NCBI RefSeq assembly: GCF_900106045.1
Contig: NZ_LT629802.1
Coordinates: forward strand, 2,356,001-2,420,000
Direction: 5' to 3'
From: Pseudomonas mucidolens
GTDB lineage: Bacteria; Pseudomonadota; Gammaproteobacteria; Pseudomonadales; Pseudomonadaceae
Length of the DNA stretch: 64,000 nt
Shown here: positions 34,078-43,485 of the stretch, piece after piece
How the letters are laid out: each line of letters starts with the position of its first letter
How positions within the stretch are numbered: position 1 is the stretch's first letter
Notes under the pieces: generated by a model
What the model saw: the letters and a program-made list of their open reading frames with translations, nothing else
What the model was told of the DNA's origin: nothing
The model's database searches: none
Program-made: the position numbers and the translations under genes

Positions 34078-35421
34078 CTAGAGGATCCGGTACAACAAGC
34101 GCTCGATCCGCACTCGGCTGACCCGACGCAGAAACTTGCCGACGGCTGCCGGGTAATCCACCAGCGTCTGCAGTTGCTGGTAACCCTCGATACGCGTGGC
34201 GTGCCGGAAAATCTCCACAAGCTCGGCGCCCCGCGGTTCCAACCATTCGCCCTTGGGATCGTCAATCAGCAAGGCATTCTCCAAGTCCAGGCGAAATGCC
34301 CGCGGGTTGAGGTTGTTACCGGTGAGCAAGGTATAGCACTGGTCAATCCACATGCCCTTGAGGTGGTAGGTGTTATCCCCGTCGCGCCACAGATGCAGGT
34401 TCAGTTGAGCGCTATCGATCATCCGCTGATGCCGTTTGGCAAAACGGCGCAGGCTGATCTCATAGAGATACGGCAGCGCAGCGATCACCTTGAACGGCTC
34501 GCTAGGCGGAATGTAGAAATCGTTGGCGGTCTTGTCACCGACGACGATGTCAATCTTCACCCCACGTGCCAGGGCACGATTGATTTCACGGGTGACGGCC
34601 AACGGCAGGTTGAAATACGGTGTACAGATGGTCAACTGGTACTGGGCGCTGGCGATCAGTTCACAGATCACCCGACTCAGCGAATTGTTTTTGCCAACCC
34701 CGAGCAACGGGCTGACCGATAACCCGCCATTGGGCAACTGACCGCTGCTGGTGTCATATGCCGCATGTTTGAGACGGCTGCGCAGATCACCGATGTCATT
34801 GCGCAAGCTGCGTGTGCTGGGCGGATTCGCCAGGTCCAGGCGGTGAACGGCCTTCGAAGCGACCAGCCCATGCTCCACCAAATGCTGCATGGAGTCGGCC
34901 AGCGGCTTGTTGTGAATCAGGTGATAGCGGTCGAAACGGTACTTGTCGAACTTGTGCAGATACACATTGTTCAGGCTGGCGCCGCTGTACAGCACGCTGT
35001 CATCGATCACGAATCCCTTGAGGTGCAACACGCCAAACAATTCACGGGTCTGCACCGGCACACCGTATACCGGCACACTGCTGGCGTGGCTGTGGGTCAT
35101 GGCTTGATACCAGGCGCTGTTTCCCGGCTGTTTACCGGCACCGATCAGGCCGCGCTGAGCGCGCAACCAGTCAACCACCACCACGACATCCAGTTCGGGA
35201 CGAGCGGCCTTGGCCGCGTGCAGGGCATCGAATATCTCCTGGCCGGCCTCGTCGTGTTGCAAATACAACGCAACGATGTAAATGCGCTGAGTGGCTTGGG
35301 CAATTTTTTCCAGCAGGCAGCGGCGAAACTCGGCGGCTCCGCAGAGCACGTCGATCGCCTCGGGGGCAAGAGGAAAACCGCGCAGCTTGGGCAACAGGGA
35401 ACGTTTGAATAACGACGGCAT
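34078..35421 (-). CDS. pssA: CDP-diacylglycerol-serine O-phosphatidyltransferase (phospholipase D-type)
   Basis: A 447-residue protein of the E. coli PssA class, which makes phosphatidylserine, the precursor of phosphatidylethanolamine. Two HxK active-site motifs of the phospholipase D fold are visible: HLKGFVIDDSVLYSGASLNN (about residue 135) and HLKGMWID with GNNLNPRAF (about 355). Length fits the family (about 450). I take the ATG at 35421 (MPSLFKRSLLPK); the frame stays open 57 bases further upstream without a good site. It is convergent with the MFS gene and divergent from the tetR-type gene. Confidence 0.88.
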   Translation of the reverse strand: MPSLFKRSLLPKLRGFPLAPEAIDVLCGAAEFRRCLLEKIAQATQRIYIVALYLQHDEAGQEIFDALHAAKAARPELDVVVVVDWLRAQRGLIGAGKQPGNSAWYQAMTHSHASSVPVYGVPVQTRELFGVLHLKGFVIDDSVLYSGASLNNVYLHKFDKYRFDRYHLIHNKPLADSMQHLVEHGLVASKAVHRLDLANPPSTRSLRNDIGDLRSRLKHAAYDTSSGQLPNGGLSVSPLLGVGKNNSLSRVICELIASAQYQLTICTPYFNLPLAVTREINRALARGVKIDIVVGDKTANDFYIPPSEPFKVIAALPYLYEISLRRFAKRHQRMIDSAQLNLHLWRDGDNTYHLKGMWIDQCYTLLTGNNLNPRAFRLDLENALLIDDPKGEWLEPRGAELVEIFRHATRIEGYQQLQTLVDYPAAVGKFLRRVSRVRIERLLYRIL

Positions 35422-35510
35422 AGGGCTCGCAATGGGTCGAATCCGAAGAGCCCACGAGCTTACACCATAGGCGGACACAGGTCTTCCCGTTGGCCGTTCA
35501 AAATAATCGC

Positions 35511-35545
35511 TTGACCAAGAAGAATGATCGTTCTACTTTTAAGTC
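35511..35545 (+). promoter_or_regulatory. Promoter and probable operator of the TetR-type gene
   Basis: TTGACC (35511-35516), 17 bases, TACTTT (35534-35539) would start transcription near 35546, the A of the start codon. AGAATGATCGTTCT (35521-35534) is an inverted repeat with one mismatched pair inside the spacer, suited to self-repression. Confidence 0.55.
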
Positions 35546-36109
35546 ATGAACGAAATCAACAGCAATGAAACCCGCGATATCATTTTGGATGTTGCCGAAA
35601 AGTTGATCTATAAAAGTGGCATTGCGGCTACCGGTGTGGACCTTCTGGTGAAAACTGCCGGGGTCTCCAGAAAAAGTATTTATCGCTACTTTGCCAACAA
35701 GGACGAGTTGGTCATCGCGGCCCTTCAGCGCCGCGATGCGCGCTGGCTGCAGTGGCTACGCAGCGAAGTCGAACGCAACGAGAGCAGCGGTGAACGCCTG
35801 CTCGGACTGTTCAGCGCGCTCAAGACCTGGTTCGGTTCCGAGGATTTTCGCGGCTGCGCGTTCATCAACACCAGTGGCGAAACCGGTGACCCGCAAGACC
35901 CGGTGCGTTTGCTGGCCAAGGCTCACAAACAGAAACTGTCCGAGTACGTGCTTGAGTTGTGTAACGCGCATGGCTGTGTAGCGGCGCAACAACAGGCCGC
36001 GCAACTGCTGATCCTGATCGATGGCGCCATTACCGTTGCCCTCGTCATGGGAGATTCAACCGCCGCTGAGACTGCGCAAACCATGGCGCGAACTTTATTG
36101 GCGCTTTAA
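35546..36109 (+). CDS. TetR-family transcriptional regulator
   Basis: A 187-residue regulator. The N-terminal helix-turn-helix (about residues 10-55) contains VAEKLIYKSGIAATGVDLLV and VSRKSIYRYFANKDELV. The C-terminal ligand domain includes CAFINTSGETGDPQDPVRLL, similar to the C-terminal domain of AcrR/NemR-like regulators. No Shine-Dalgarno precedes the ATG and the deduced transcription start coincides with it, so the mRNA may be leaderless. The following NTF2-like gene is 54 bases downstream in the same direction and may be cotranscribed. Confidence 0.88.
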   Translation: MNEINSNETRDIILDVAEKLIYKSGIAATGVDLLVKTAGVSRKSIYRYFANKDELVIAALQRRDARWLQWLRSEVERNESSGERLLGLFSALKTWFGSEDFRGCAFINTSGETGDPQDPVRLLAKAHKQKLSEYVLELCNAHGCVAAQQQAAQLLILIDGAITVALVMGDSTAAETAQTMARTLLAL

Positions 36110-36163
36110 ACGCTATTGATTGCGATAACCCAGGTTCACCCCTTAACGTTCAGGAGCCGTGCC

Positions 36164-36643
36164 ATGTCATCCGATGCTGAAGTTCGCCCACCCCTTCCAC
36201 CGTTCACTCAAGAGTCGGCGATTGAAAAGATTCGTCTGGCCGAAGACGGCTGGAACTCCAGGGACCCGCAACGCGTGTCCCTGGCTTACACACTCGACAC
36301 GACGTGGCGCAACCGTACTGAGTTTGCCCGCAACCGCGACGAAGCCAGGGCTTTCCTTGCCCGCAAATGGGCCAAGGAGCTGGATTACCGCTTGATCAAA
36401 GAGCTGTGGGCCTTCACTGGCAATCGCATTGCCGTGCGTTACGCCTACGAATGGCATGACGATTCGGGCAACTGGTTCCGCTCCTATGGCAATGAGAACT
36501 GGGAGTTCGATGAGAATGGTTTGATGTCCAACCGACATGCTTGCATCAACGATTTGCCGATCAAGGCCAGCGATCGGAAGTTCCACTGGCCCCTGGGTCG
36601 GCGCCCGGACGATCATCCGGGGCTGTCCGAGTTGGGGTTGTAA
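36164..36643 (+). CDS. NTF2-like protein, DUF1348 family
   Basis: A 159-residue cytoplasmic protein of the nuclear-transport-factor-2-like fold. The DUF1348 pattern is clear: [60 protein letters not shown] and a final [14 protein letters not shown]. Function of the family is unproven; members are often stress or xenobiotic linked. The ATG at 36164 has AGGAG eight bases upstream. The neighbouring TetR gene suggests inducer-controlled expression (inference). Confidence 0.88.
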   Translation: MSSDAEVRPPLPPFTQESAIEKIRLAEDGWNSRDPQRVSLAYTLDTTWRNRTEFARNRDEARAFLARKWAKELDYRLIKELWAFTGNRIAVRYAYEWHDDSGNWFRSYGNENWEFDENGLMSNRHACINDLPIKASDRKFHWPLGRRPDDHPGLSELGL

Positions 36644-36740
36644 TGATTACTTGGTGCCCAGATGTTCAGGCGGCCTGAGGGGATGCCATCGGGAGCCGGA
36701 AATGCTGCGCTGGCGGCAAAATACCTGGCAACCTTGAGAA

Positions 36741-37075
36741 CCGCCCCTCACCCTAACCCTCCCGAAACGTCGGACCGCCCCAGAGGGGAGAGGGAACTGA
36801 GCGAAGTGTGCTGAGAAAATGTGCGACTTGAAAAACCGTAGTGATTATGGATTCAAAGCTGCTCTTTCAGGTCGCCGTAAACCGTCAATATCCTGCGGTC
36901 GGTCACCTCTCACTCTGGGGAGAGGGAACTGAGCGAAGTGTGCTGAGAAAATGCGCGACTTGAAAAACCGTAGTGATTATGGATTCAAAACTGCCCTTTC
37001 AGGTCGCCGTAAACCGCCAATATCCTGCGGTCGGTCCCCTCTCCCCAGAGGGGAGAGGGTTAGGGTGAGGGGCGG
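36741..37075. repeat. 335-base non-coding element with perfect 21-base terminal inverted repeats
   Basis: The left end (36741-36761, starting CCGCCCCTCACCCTAACCCT) and the right end (37055-37075) are perfect reverse complements. Inside are two tandem copies of a 132-base unit. No open frame of note. It fills most of the 515-base gap between the NTF2-like gene and the sugar dehydrogenase gene. Confidence 0.85.
36785..37049 (+). repeat. Two tandem copies of a 132-base repeat
   Basis: Copies at 36785-36916 and 36917-37049 differ at few positions. Each begins GGGGAGAGGGAACTGAGCGA, and a third partial start (GGGGAGAGGG) follows at 37050. Confidence 0.85.
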
Positions 37076-37158
37076 CTCACAAACAAAACACAAAAAAACC
37101 ATTCACTGCAGATCAAAACAGCTCTTCCGTCCACTGCATGTCAGCGACTTAAACACCT

Positions 37159-38319
37159 TCAATCCTGTTTCAATCCAACCCGATACAACACCCCATTCTC
37201 CTCATCCGTCAGCACATACAGATAACCGTCCGGTCCCTGTCGCACATCGCGAATACGTGCCTTCAACTCAGCCAGCAAACGCTCCTCGTGCACCACCTTG
37301 TCGCCCTCGAACTGCAGGCGAATCAACTCTTGGCTGGCCAAGGCACCGATAAAGACATTGTGCTGCCAGGGCTTGAAACGGTCGGCGTCATAGAACGCCA
37401 TGCCACTGATAGCCGGCGACTTCTCCCACACATGATGCGGCCCTACCGTGCCCTCGACGGTCTTGCCCTCGGCTTCGGGAATCGGTAGCAAGGAATAATT
37501 GATGCCATGGGTCGCCAGCGGCCAGCCATAGTTTTTCCCACGCTCGATGATATTGATTTCGTCACCGCCGCGAGGGCCGTGTTCGTTTTCCCACAAGGTG
37601 CCGGTCCAAGGGTTCAGCGCAGCGCCCTGAGGGTTACGCTGGCCGTAGGACCAGATCTCGGGCCTGGCGCCTTTCTGGCCGACAAAGGGGTTATCGTCCG
37701 GCACCCGACCATCCGCGAAAATGCGTACGACTTTGCCTTGCAACTTGTCCAGGTCCTGGGCCGTCGAGCGATCGTTGTTTTCCCCCAGGGTCACAAACAG
37801 ATAGCCGTCGCGGTCAAACACCAACCGCGAACCAAAATGATTGCCGGTGGACAGCTTCGGTTCCTGACGCAGGATGACTTGAAAATCCTTCAGGCCACTC
37901 AAGTCTTCAGTCAATCGACCACGTCCCACGGCGGTACCGGCAGTGCCGCCTTTGCCGCCGCCTTCGGCGTAGGACAGATAAACCATCCGGTCCTCTTTGA
38001 AGTCCGGCGAGAGCACCACATCCAGCAAACCACCCTGCCCTTTGGCCCAGACTTGCGGCACTCCGTTCAGCGGCGCGGAAAGCTTGCCATCCGGACTGAT
38101 GAACCGCAGATTGCCTGGCCGTTCTGTGACCAGGAAACCCTGGTTATCCGGCAAAAATGCCACCGCCCAAGGGTTTTCCAAACCTTCGGCAACTGGCGTC
38201 ACCGTCACCTTGCCCTGCTCGCTGGGAAACTGCTGAGTGTCGGCGGCGGACACCGCAGGTGCGAAGGGCAGCAAGGCGCCAGCGCAGAAGGTCGCCAATA
38301 GAGTTTTGCGTAGAAACAT
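37159..38319 (-). CDS. Soluble aldose dehydrogenase, PQQ-dependent (YliI-like), exported
   Basis: A 386-residue exported protein with a signal peptide (about residues 1-25, ending PAVSA). The six-bladed GSDH beta-propeller shows GLENPWAVAFLPDNQGFLVTE, GGLLDVVLSPDF, STGNHFGSRLVFDRDGYLFV (with the catalytic-type His), WSYGQRNPQG, ENEHGPRGGDE and the GPDGYLYVLTDEENG ending. These mark PQQ-dependent sugar dehydrogenases like E. coli YliI. It oxidises aldoses in the periplasm. The ATG at 38319 has AGGAG nine bases upstream. It precedes nothing obvious on its strand; the small gene at 38358 lies just upstream. Confidence 0.9.
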   Translation of the reverse strand: MFLRKTLLATFCAGALLPFAPAVSAADTQQFPSEQGKVTVTPVAEGLENPWAVAFLPDNQGFLVTERPGNLRFISPDGKLSAPLNGVPQVWAKGQGGLLDVVLSPDFKEDRMVYLSYAEGGGKGGTAGTAVGRGRLTEDLSGLKDFQVILRQEPKLSTGNHFGSRLVFDRDGYLFVTLGENNDRSTAQDLDKLQGKVVRIFADGRVPDDNPFVGQKGARPEIWSYGQRNPQGAALNPWTGTLWENEHGPRGGDEINIIERGKNYGWPLATHGINYSLLPIPEAEGKTVEGTVGPHHVWEKSPAISGMAFYDADRFKPWQHNVFIGALASQELIRLQFEGDKVVHEERLLAELKARIRDVRQGPDGYLYVLTDEENGVLYRVGLKQD

Positions 38320-38357
38320 ACCGTGGAGCTCCTTGTGTTTTTCAACGGTAACAGCGT

Positions 38358-38678
38358 TCAAGGCTGGCGATTGCCATTCGCGTCGCGCGTGGGAGGCGAA
38401 GGCTGGGTGGATGGCCGCACCGGTGCTGTATCACGCTGCGGATAACGATTGCCAATGCCGCCGTTTTCCAAGGTTGGCGGCCGTGGAACGGGCGCGGTAT
38501 AGGTGCCGCCGCGCAAAATCGGCGTAGTGGGCTGTGTACCCTGCATGCTGTTGGGATTGGCCCGGTGAATCGGACCGTTGTACGGGTTGTTATTGCTGGG
38601 CGCGTTTTGGGCCTGAGTGATTGCACTCAGCATCAGGCCGAACGTCAACGCAGCAAGGTTACGCATAGGAACCTTCAT
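38358..38678 (-). CDS. Small exported Pro/Asn-rich protein of unknown function
   Basis: A 106-residue protein with a signal peptide (about residues 1-23, LAALTFGLMLSAITQA) and a low-complexity mature part rich in Pro, Asn, Arg, Thr and Gly. No domain is recognised. The ATG at 38678 has GAGG seven bases upstream; the ATG at 38666 is a possible alternative. It lies 38 bases upstream of the sugar dehydrogenase gene on the same strand, so the two may be cotranscribed. I cannot assign a function. Confidence 0.7.
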   Translation of the reverse strand: MKVPMRNLAALTFGLMLSAITQAQNAPSNNNPYNGPIHRANPNSMQGTQPTTPILRGGTYTAPVPRPPTLENGGIGNRYPQRDTAPVRPSTQPSPPTRDANGNRQP

Positions 38679-38883
38679 GACAAAACCTCTCGGATACGAG
38701 GATGACCTGCTTTCGATAGCACGCTACGCCCTGCGTTCGGTTTTGGTCACTAAATAGTCTCCGATCAGGTGTAACACGGCTTTTCAGAGCCGCTGAGACC
38801 GCGTTGCCGGCCAGCCGATGGTAGAAACTTTTCTGAAGGCCGACAGGTCACCTAAGCACGCTATCCCTTCAGGAGCTACTTCT

Positions 38884-39741
38884 ATGCCAAGAGCCATATG
38901 GAAAGGTGCGATCAGTTTCGGCTTGGTGCACATCCCCGTCTCGCTGGTCTCGGCGACATCCTCCCAGGGTGTGGATTTTGATTGGCTGGACAAGCGCAGC
39001 ATGGACCCGGTCGGTTACAAGCGCATCAACAAAACCACCGGCAAGGAGGTCACTAAAGACAACATCGTCAAGGGTGTGGCTTACGAAAAAGGCCGCTACG
39101 TGGTGCTGAGTGAGGACGAAATCCGCTCGGCCCATCCAAAATCCACACAAACCATCGAAATCATCGCGTTTGTCGCCAGCGACCAGATTCCGTTGCAGAA
39201 CATCGATACGCCGTATTTTCTGGCGCCGGACAAACGCGGCGGCAAGGTTTATGCCTTGCTGCGCGAAACCTTGAAGAAAACCGCCAAGGTCGCCCTGGCG
39301 AACGTGGTATTGCACACCAAACAACACCTGGCCGCATTGGTCCCGCTGGAATCCGCGCTGGTGCTGGTGATGTTGCGCTGGCCCGCCGAGGTTCGCGGCC
39401 TGGACGAGCTGGAGCTGGAGAGCGATGTGACGCAGCCGACCTTGACCAAGGGCGAGCTGGATATGGCCAAGCGTCTGGTCGAGGACATGAGTGCCGACTG
39501 GCGGCCAGAAGATTACCGCGACAGCTTCCAGGACAAAATCATGGCGCTGGTGGCAAAAAAGGCCAAGGCCGGCAAGATCGAAGACATCGAATCGAACGAA
39601 GGCAAAGAAGAACGCAAGTCAGCCGACGTGATCGACCTGACCGAGCTGCTCAAGCGCAGCCTCGGAGCCAAGTCGACGGGCAGCGCCAAGTCAAAAACGA
39701 CCAAACCTGCGGCGCGCAAAAAAACCACCAAGGCTTCTTGA
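38884..39741 (+). CDS. ku: Non-homologous end-joining protein Ku
   Basis: A 285-residue bacterial Ku. It begins MPRAIWKGAISFGLVHIPVS, the almost invariant start of the family, and continues with a Ku core (about residues 5-190; GKEVTKDNIVKGVAYEKGRY, DTPYFLAPDKRG) ending in a basic tail rich in Lys (about 255-285). The homodimer rings a DNA end and recruits LigD. The ATG at 38884 has AGGAG seven bases upstream. It is 24 bases upstream of ligD, forming the complete two-component end-joining module. Confidence 0.95.
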   Translation: MPRAIWKGAISFGLVHIPVSLVSATSSQGVDFDWLDKRSMDPVGYKRINKTTGKEVTKDNIVKGVAYEKGRYVVLSEDEIRSAHPKSTQTIEIIAFVASDQIPLQNIDTPYFLAPDKRGGKVYALLRETLKKTAKVALANVVLHTKQHLAALVPLESALVLVMLRWPAEVRGLDELELESDVTQPTLTKGELDMAKRLVEDMSADWRPEDYRDSFQDKIMALVAKKAKAGKIEDIESNEGKEERKSADVIDLTELLKRSLGAKSTGSAKSKTTKPAARKKTTKAS

Positions 39742-39765
39742 GCCGGAACCTGCAAGGAAACCGCC

Positions 39766-42279
39766 ATGGCCAAGCCCCTGAGTGAATACCAACGCAAGCG
39801 TAACTTCGAGATCACCTCAGAGCCCTCCGAATCGGCGCCCGCTTCAAAGCGCCGAGCCTCGGCGTCGGCCCTGTCGTTTGTGATCCAGAAGCATGACGCG
39901 CGTAACCTGCACTATGATTTTCGCCTCGAACTCGACGGGGTACTCAAGAGCTGGGCGGTGCCCAAGGGACCAAGCCTGGACCCGAGCCAGAAACGCCTGG
40001 CGGTGCACGTCGAAGATCACCCGTTAAGCTACGGCGGCTTCGAAGGCAGCATCCCTGCCGGCCAATACGGTGCGGGTGACGTGATTGTGTGGGACCGTGG
40101 CGTCTGGCAACCCCATGGCGATCCGCTGCAGAGCTACACCGCCGGCAAACTCAAGTTCACCTTGATCGGTGAAAAACTCGCGGGTGACTGGACGTTGGTC
40201 CGTACCCGGCTCAAGGGCAGCGGTGACAAGGAACAATGGCTGCTGATCAAGGAAAATGACCAGCAGGCACGCGCCTCGGATGATTACGATATCGTCACCG
40301 CCGAACCCAAAAGTGTCTTGAGCGGCGCATCGGTGGGGCGGGCAAAGGCCACGACCAGCGCGCGCAAGAAGACCAGCAAGAAAACCGTTCTGCCCGAACA
40401 CCTTGCGCCGCAACTGGCCACCTTGGTAGACAGGGCGCCCGCAGGCCATTGGATATACGAAATCAAGTTCGACGGATACCGGATCCTGGCCCGTATTCGC
40501 AACGGCCAAGTGCGCCTGTTCACCCGCAACGGCCATGACTGGACTGATCGCCTGCCCCGCCAGGTCAAAGCCCTGGAGGCGCTGAAACTCCAGGACAGTT
40601 GGCTGGATGGCGAAGTAGTCAGCCTGAATGCCGATGGCCTTCCAGACTTTCAGGCACTACAGAACGCGTTTGATATCGGTCGCAGCCTGGACATCGTCTA
40701 TTACCTGTTCGACACGCCCTTCCTCGAAGGCCGCGACCAGCGAGGCGACCCGGTGGAAAAACGTCGAGCCGCACTGAAAGAGGCGATGGCACGCAACAAC
40801 AGCAAATTGCTGCGCTTCTCCACAGCCTTCACCGCCAATCAGCAAGATATTTTCGAAAGCGCCTGCGACCTTTCCCTCGAAGGCGTCATTGGCAAGCGCG
40901 CCGGCAGTCCCTACAACTCTTGCCGCAGCCCGGACTGGATCAAACTCAAATGTCGCCTGCGCCAGGAGTTCGTGATTATCGGCTACACCCAGCCAAAAGG
41001 GTCGCGCAGCGGCTTTGGCGCGTTGTTGCTGGCGGTCAATGATGAGGTTGGCCTGGTCTACGCCGGACGCGTAGGAACCGGGTTCGACCAGGCGGCGCTG
41101 AAATCCATATACACGAAAATGCAGCCTCTGGAGCGCGAGTCGCCAGCGCTGGATAAGCCCTTGTCCGGCGTCCAGGGGCACGGCGTGCGCTGGATCGAAG
41201 CGCAATTGGTCGCCGAGGTACAGTTTGCCGAATGGACCCGCGAAGGCGTTGTACGCCAGGCGGCCTTTGTCGGGCTGCGTACGGATAAACCTGTGGAGCA
41301 GATCGTGCATGAGCTACCGCGTCCAGCCAAGTCCTTGAAAGCCACGAAAACCGCTGCCCCGCACATCGCGGATGCTGACAAGGCTAACGTCGCCGGGGTA
41401 AAAATCACCCATCCGGCGCGGATCATTGATGCCCAAAGTGGCACGCAAAAGCAGCAACTGGCGAGGTTCTACGAGGCCATCGGCGAGTGGATCCTGCCGC
41501 ACCTGCGCAACCGTCCTGTCTCGCTGCTGAGGGCGCCAGAAGGCGTCGAAGGTGAACAGTTTTTTCAGAAGCACGCCGAGCGCCTGGCGATCCCCCATAT
41601 CAAGCAGCTGGATCAGGCGCTGGACCCCGGACATGCACGCCTGATGGAAATCAACAGCGTGGAGGCGCTGACCGGCGCGGTGCAGATGGGCACGATCGAG
41701 CTGCACACCTGGGGCGCGACGACGAACAAGATCGAGACCCCGGATCTGTTTGTGCTCGACCTCGACCCGGACCCGGCATTGCCCTGGAAAAGCATGCTGG
41801 AAGCCGCGCAATTGACCTTAGCGGTGTTGGATGAACTGGGCCTGGATAGCTACCTCAAGACCAGCGGTGGCAAGGGCTTGCATTTCATCGTCCCGTTGGC
41901 ACGCAGAGATGGCTGGGAAACGCTGAAGGTTTTCACCAAGGCCATCGCACAGTTCATGGCAAAGCAATTGCCGGAACGCTTTACCGCCACCTCGGGGCCG
42001 AAAAATCGCGTCGGGAAGATATTTATCGATTACCTGCGCAATAGCCGCGGAGCCAGTACGGTTGCGGCCTACTCGGTCCGGGCCCGACCGGGCTTACCGG
42101 TGTCTGTGCCTGTCAGCCGGGATGAGTTGAACGGGCTGCGCGGCGCGCAACAATGGAACATCGCCAACCTGCACCAACGGTTGCAGGGTTTGCAGGAGGA
42201 TCCATGGGCGGGTTACGCCAATCGACAGCGAATCAGCCAGAAAATGTGGGAGAAGCTGGGAGCGCATCCGCCAGACTGA
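39766..42279 (+). CDS. ligD: Multifunctional end-joining DNA ligase LigD
   Basis: An 837-residue protein with the Pseudomonas domain order: a 3'-phosphoesterase domain (about residues 35-165; His43 and His49 in KHDARNLHYDFRLEL, and HVEDHPLSYGGFEG), an ATP-dependent ligase (about 205-510; adenylated Lys234 in EIKFDGYR), and an archaeo-eukaryotic primase-like polymerase (about 540-830; DLDPD metal site and TSGGKGLH). It fills and seals double-strand breaks held by Ku. AAGGA lies upstream of the ATG. Full length compared with P. aeruginosa LigD (840). Confidence 0.95.
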   Translation: MAKPLSEYQRKRNFEITSEPSESAPASKRRASASALSFVIQKHDARNLHYDFRLELDGVLKSWAVPKGPSLDPSQKRLAVHVEDHPLSYGGFEGSIPAGQYGAGDVIVWDRGVWQPHGDPLQSYTAGKLKFTLIGEKLAGDWTLVRTRLKGSGDKEQWLLIKENDQQARASDDYDIVTAEPKSVLSGASVGRAKATTSARKKTSKKTVLPEHLAPQLATLVDRAPAGHWIYEIKFDGYRILARIRNGQVRLFTRNGHDWTDRLPRQVKALEALKLQDSWLDGEVVSLNADGLPDFQALQNAFDIGRSLDIVYYLFDTPFLEGRDQRGDPVEKRRAALKEAMARNNSKLLRFSTAFTANQQDIFESACDLSLEGVIGKRAGSPYNSCRSPDWIKLKCRLRQEFVIIGYTQPKGSRSGFGALLLAVNDEVGLVYAGRVGTGFDQAALKSIYTKMQPLERESPALDKPLSGVQGHGVRWIEAQLVAEVQFAEWTREGVVRQAAFVGLRTDKPVEQIVHELPRPAKSLKATKTAAPHIADADKANVAGVKITHPARIIDAQSGTQKQQLARFYEAIGEWILPHLRNRPVSLLRAPEGVEGEQFFQKHAERLAIPHIKQLDQALDPGHARLMEINSVEALTGAVQMGTIELHTWGATTNKIETPDLFVLDLDPDPALPWKSMLEAAQLTLAVLDELGLDSYLKTSGGKGLHFIVPLARRDGWETLKVFTKAIAQFMAKQLPERFTATSGPKNRVGKIFIDYLRNSRGASTVAAYSVRARPGLPVSVPVSRDELNGLRGAQQWNIANLHQRLQGLQEDPWAGYANRQRISQKMWEKLGAHPPD

Positions 42280-42297
42280 GGCGCTCCGTAAACGCGC

Positions 42298-43197
42298 TTA
42301 AATAAGCACAAAAACCGCCGCCAGCAGCGCAAAGATCGCCCATTTTTCCAGGTAATAGCGCGTGCGGTTACGCTTTTTCAGCGCTTTGCCGCGCAGACGG
42401 ATCTTGTACAAGCGCGCAAAGGCCCGATTCAAGCCGCCCGTCTTGTCGCCCGCATCATTGGGCGAGCCGGCCGCCGCCATGACAGTGCGACTGAACCAGC
42501 GATTGAAGGCAGCCGCCCAGCGATACTTCATCGGGCGCTCGATATCGCAAAACAAGATGAGGCGATTGTGCTGGGTCATGTTTTCGGCAAAGTGGATATA
42601 GGTTTCATCGAACATCACCGCCTCGCCGTCACGCCAGTGGTAGTTTTCGCCGTCCACGTTGATGTAACAACCCGGATCATTGGGCGTGTCCAGCCCCAGA
42701 TGATAACGATAGGACCCGGCGTACGGATCACGATGGCGAACCAGCCTGGAGCCTGGCGGCAGCTCGGCGAACATCGCCGCCTTGATCGAGCCAATGCCTT
42801 GCACCAACTCGGTCGTGCGTGGGCATAACTTCATGGCGGACGGATGACTGTCGCCATACCACTTCAGGTAAAAACGCTTCCAGCCCGACTTGAAAAACGA
42901 GTTGAAACCCACGTCGTCGTATTGCTCGGACCGCTTGATCGCGCCAGCTCGGATCAAGTTCTGGCCCTCCAGGCGAATCTCTTCCCAATGTTCCTCCAAG
43001 GGACTCAGGTCGGGAAAGTCGCGGGGGGACAAATACGGTCGACCGGGCAGCTTGGAGAACAGGTACAGGAAACAATTGACCGGCGCGAGGAACGTCGAAT
43101 GGTCACTTAATTGGCGGCCCAGCTTATGCCTCACCCGGCCACGCAGATGGACATACGCAATCGAGGCAACGTAGAGAGTAACAATGATGAGTTTCAA
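42298..43197 (-). CDS. lpxO: Lipid A hydroxylase LpxO (aspartyl/asparaginyl beta-hydroxylase family)
   Basis: A 299-residue inner-membrane-bound Fe(II)/2-oxoglutarate dioxygenase. An N-terminal membrane segment (about residues 2-18) and a C-terminal one (about 282-299) flank the catalytic domain. Iron ligands are visible as HRDPYAGSYRYHLGL (HxD) and HFAENMTQHNRLI. LpxO adds a 2-hydroxyl group to a lipid A secondary acyl chain. It is convergent with ligD, with 18 bases between the stops, and appears monocistronic. Confidence 0.9.
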   Translation of the reverse strand: MKLIIVTLYVASIAYVHLRGRVRHKLGRQLSDHSTFLAPVNCFLYLFSKLPGRPYLSPRDFPDLSPLEEHWEEIRLEGQNLIRAGAIKRSEQYDDVGFNSFFKSGWKRFYLKWYGDSHPSAMKLCPRTTELVQGIGSIKAAMFAELPPGSRLVRHRDPYAGSYRYHLGLDTPNDPGCYINVDGENYHWRDGEAVMFDETYIHFAENMTQHNRLILFCDIERPMKYRWAAAFNRWFSRTVMAAAGSPNDAGDKTGGLNRAFARLYKIRLRGKALKKRNRTRYYLEKWAIFALLAAVFVLI

Positions 43198-43485
43198 GGG
43201 AATTAGTCACATGTCAGAAGAGTACAGGCTGCTCCTGCGGGTCCCGACAGACCGCGAATTGAAAAGCAGCACCTGAAATCACAATTCGTTAACAGGCGAC
43301 ACGACAGGCTTGAACACCGTCCTGATCGTGGCCAATGGCCTTTATTCTAGCCATAGTTTGTAACCAAAGGTTAACCGAAATTTGTGAAAAGGTGTTCAGC
43401 GACTATGTTACTCAACCGCCGCGAAATATCCACGGCGGATGTGTCGGGCTGCGACGCAGCCCGGGAAGGTTTTAGCTTTGCCGTC

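Noticed and set aside
36785..37049. Possible CRISPR array
   Set aside because: Only two adjoining 132-base copies without spacers and no cas genes; it is a tandem duplication inside an inverted-repeat element.
43445..43463. CGGGCTGCGACGCAGCCCG hairpin after the wzz-type gene as a terminator
   Set aside because: No T run follows on either strand; it may be a pause or stability element but the evidence is too thin.
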